This document shows positions 63,475 to 64,000 of a DNA stretch of 64,000 bases, piece by piece. The stretch covers positions 62,001-126,000 of the forward strand of contig NZ_WKCB01000002.1 of the NCBI RefSeq assembly GCF_021606685.1, given 5' to 3'. The position numbers and the translations under genes are program-made. Each line of letters starts with the position of its first letter. Positions within the stretch are counted from its first letter, which is position 1. Under the pieces are notes generated by a model. It worked only from the letters and a program-made list of their open reading frames with translations, had not been told where the DNA came from and made no database searches. The stretch comes from Pseudomonas syringae (lineage in GTDB: Bacteria > Pseudomonadota > Gammaproteobacteria > Pseudomonadales > Pseudomonadaceae).

Positions 63475-63655
63475 GATCCTTACTCCACCATCAGGGTTCA
63501 GTAAGGTGGAGTGGGGCAGACCCGGATAGGTTCGATTGGATGTTTCCCGGGCGATGGGTGGTCGTTTTAGAGCGGTTGCAGTGCTGTTCACCGTGGCGGC
63601 ACGTGAGGGCTGATGCAGGCATAATTGGCCACCGTTGCCCGATGTGGAGCCCTTG

Positions 63656-64000
63656 ATGAAATACGCCGTGTTCGCCCTCGCCCTGATCCTCAACACCGGC
63701 TCGGCCTTCGCCGCCGGCGATGCGGATGCGGGCGGCAAGCTCTTCAGCAAAACCTGCGGCGGTTGCCACAGCGTCGGCGAGGGTGCACGTGGTGGCTTTG
63801 GCCCTGAACTCAACGGCATCATCGGGCGACCGGCCGGCACCACCACCGATTACCAGTATTCCGACGCGATGAAAAACTCCGGCGTGGTCTGGACCCGCGA
63901 CAAGCTCGCCGCCTATATAGAAGCACCGAAAAAGGTGGTGAGCGGCACGCGGATGATTTTCTGGGGCATCAGTGACCCGGAGAAGATCGACAATATCCTG
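63656..64000 (+). CDS. Class I c-type cytochrome (partial at window end)
   Basis: 115 residues are visible. Signal peptide MKYAVFALALILNTGSAFAA, heme motif CGGCH (CxxCH, ~34-38), GPELNGIIGRPAGT and an axial Met candidate in GTRMIF. Matches small soluble cytochrome c (c2/c552-like), a periplasmic electron carrier. TGGAG precedes the ATG at 63656. Runs off the window. Confidence 0.9.
   Translation, partial: MKYAVFALALILNTGSAFAAGDADAGGKLFSKTCGGCHSVGEGARGGFGPELNGIIGRPAGTTTDYQYSDAMKNSGVVWTRDKLAAYIEAPKKVVSGTRMIFWGISDPEKIDNIL

Overview
The window is from a Pseudomonas of the P. fluorescens/P. putida type. It is GC-rich and carries the core folE-folX-folM, norR-hmp-dsbB-cyoABCDE and bphO-bphP loci. 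Four paired REP palindromes of the fluorescens type (5'-TGTGGGAG(G/C)GGGCTTG...) lie between core genes. No rRNA, tRNA or CRISPR array was seen.

Layout. (1) 1-4.9 kb: a tetrahydromonapterin/folate cluster on the minus strand (folX partial, folE, folM), a small monooxygenase-like membrane protein, a MerR regulator that looks like a B12-less class II LitR (PplR1-like), a PilZ protein and a short LOV blue-light photoreceptor with Cys53. (2) 5.2-16.3 kb: a catabolic block (class II aldolase, alpha/beta hydrolase, SDR dehydrogenase, DUF1302 outer-membrane and DUF1329 periplasmic proteins, MalT-like LuxR regulator), then an AraC regulator with a divergent EamA transporter. (3) 16.3-25.6 kb: nitric-oxide sensing and detoxification (norR, three NorR boxes, hmp), dsbB, and the cytochrome bo3 oxidase operon cyoABCDE. 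(4) 25.7-29.9 kb: a Tat-exported HisC-like aminotransferase, a conserved hypothetical, a frameshifted PAS-GGDEF gene and the C-terminal half of a PhoD-like phosphatase gene.

(5) 29.93-58.96 kb is a genomic island of about 29.03 kb inserted inside the PhoD-like gene. The N-terminal half of that gene resumes at 58.96 kb. A 5-bp direct repeat (ATCGT) flanks the island, and its ends form inverted repeats (AGTCC-AATG). Removing the island restores the frame through ...IFDD-GHDITDDWN. The cargo is mosaic and of lower, variable GC. It includes a KaiC-like double ATPase with receiver proteins, a 206-residue tyrosine recombinase between perfect 22-bp inverted repeats, a patatin, an ECF sigma factor, a two-DTG aspartic-protease-like protein, a MarR/FAD-monooxygenase pair, an AlpA/DUF3987 module with an in-frame stop, an IS1182-type element, an intact IS66-type tnpABC set plus a decayed tnpC, a NIT-domain chemoreceptor, a LysR/periplasmic hydrolase pair and several small unknown genes. 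Two copies of a ~156-bp MITE-like element and many palindromic spacer repeats separate the cargo genes.

(6) 58.96-64 kb returns to the core: the PhoD-like N half, bacteriophytochrome bphP with heme oxygenase bphO, a single-domain response regulator and the start of a cytochrome c gene.

How it fits together: three photosensory devices lie in this one window (LOV plus LitR-II at one end, bacteriophytochrome at the other), and a KaiC-like module on the island lies between them. The NO and respiration genes form a conserved neighbourhood. The island shows staged acquisition followed by decay: truncated transposases, a truncated chemoreceptor, a LysR tail, and a possible integrase remnant at the right end.
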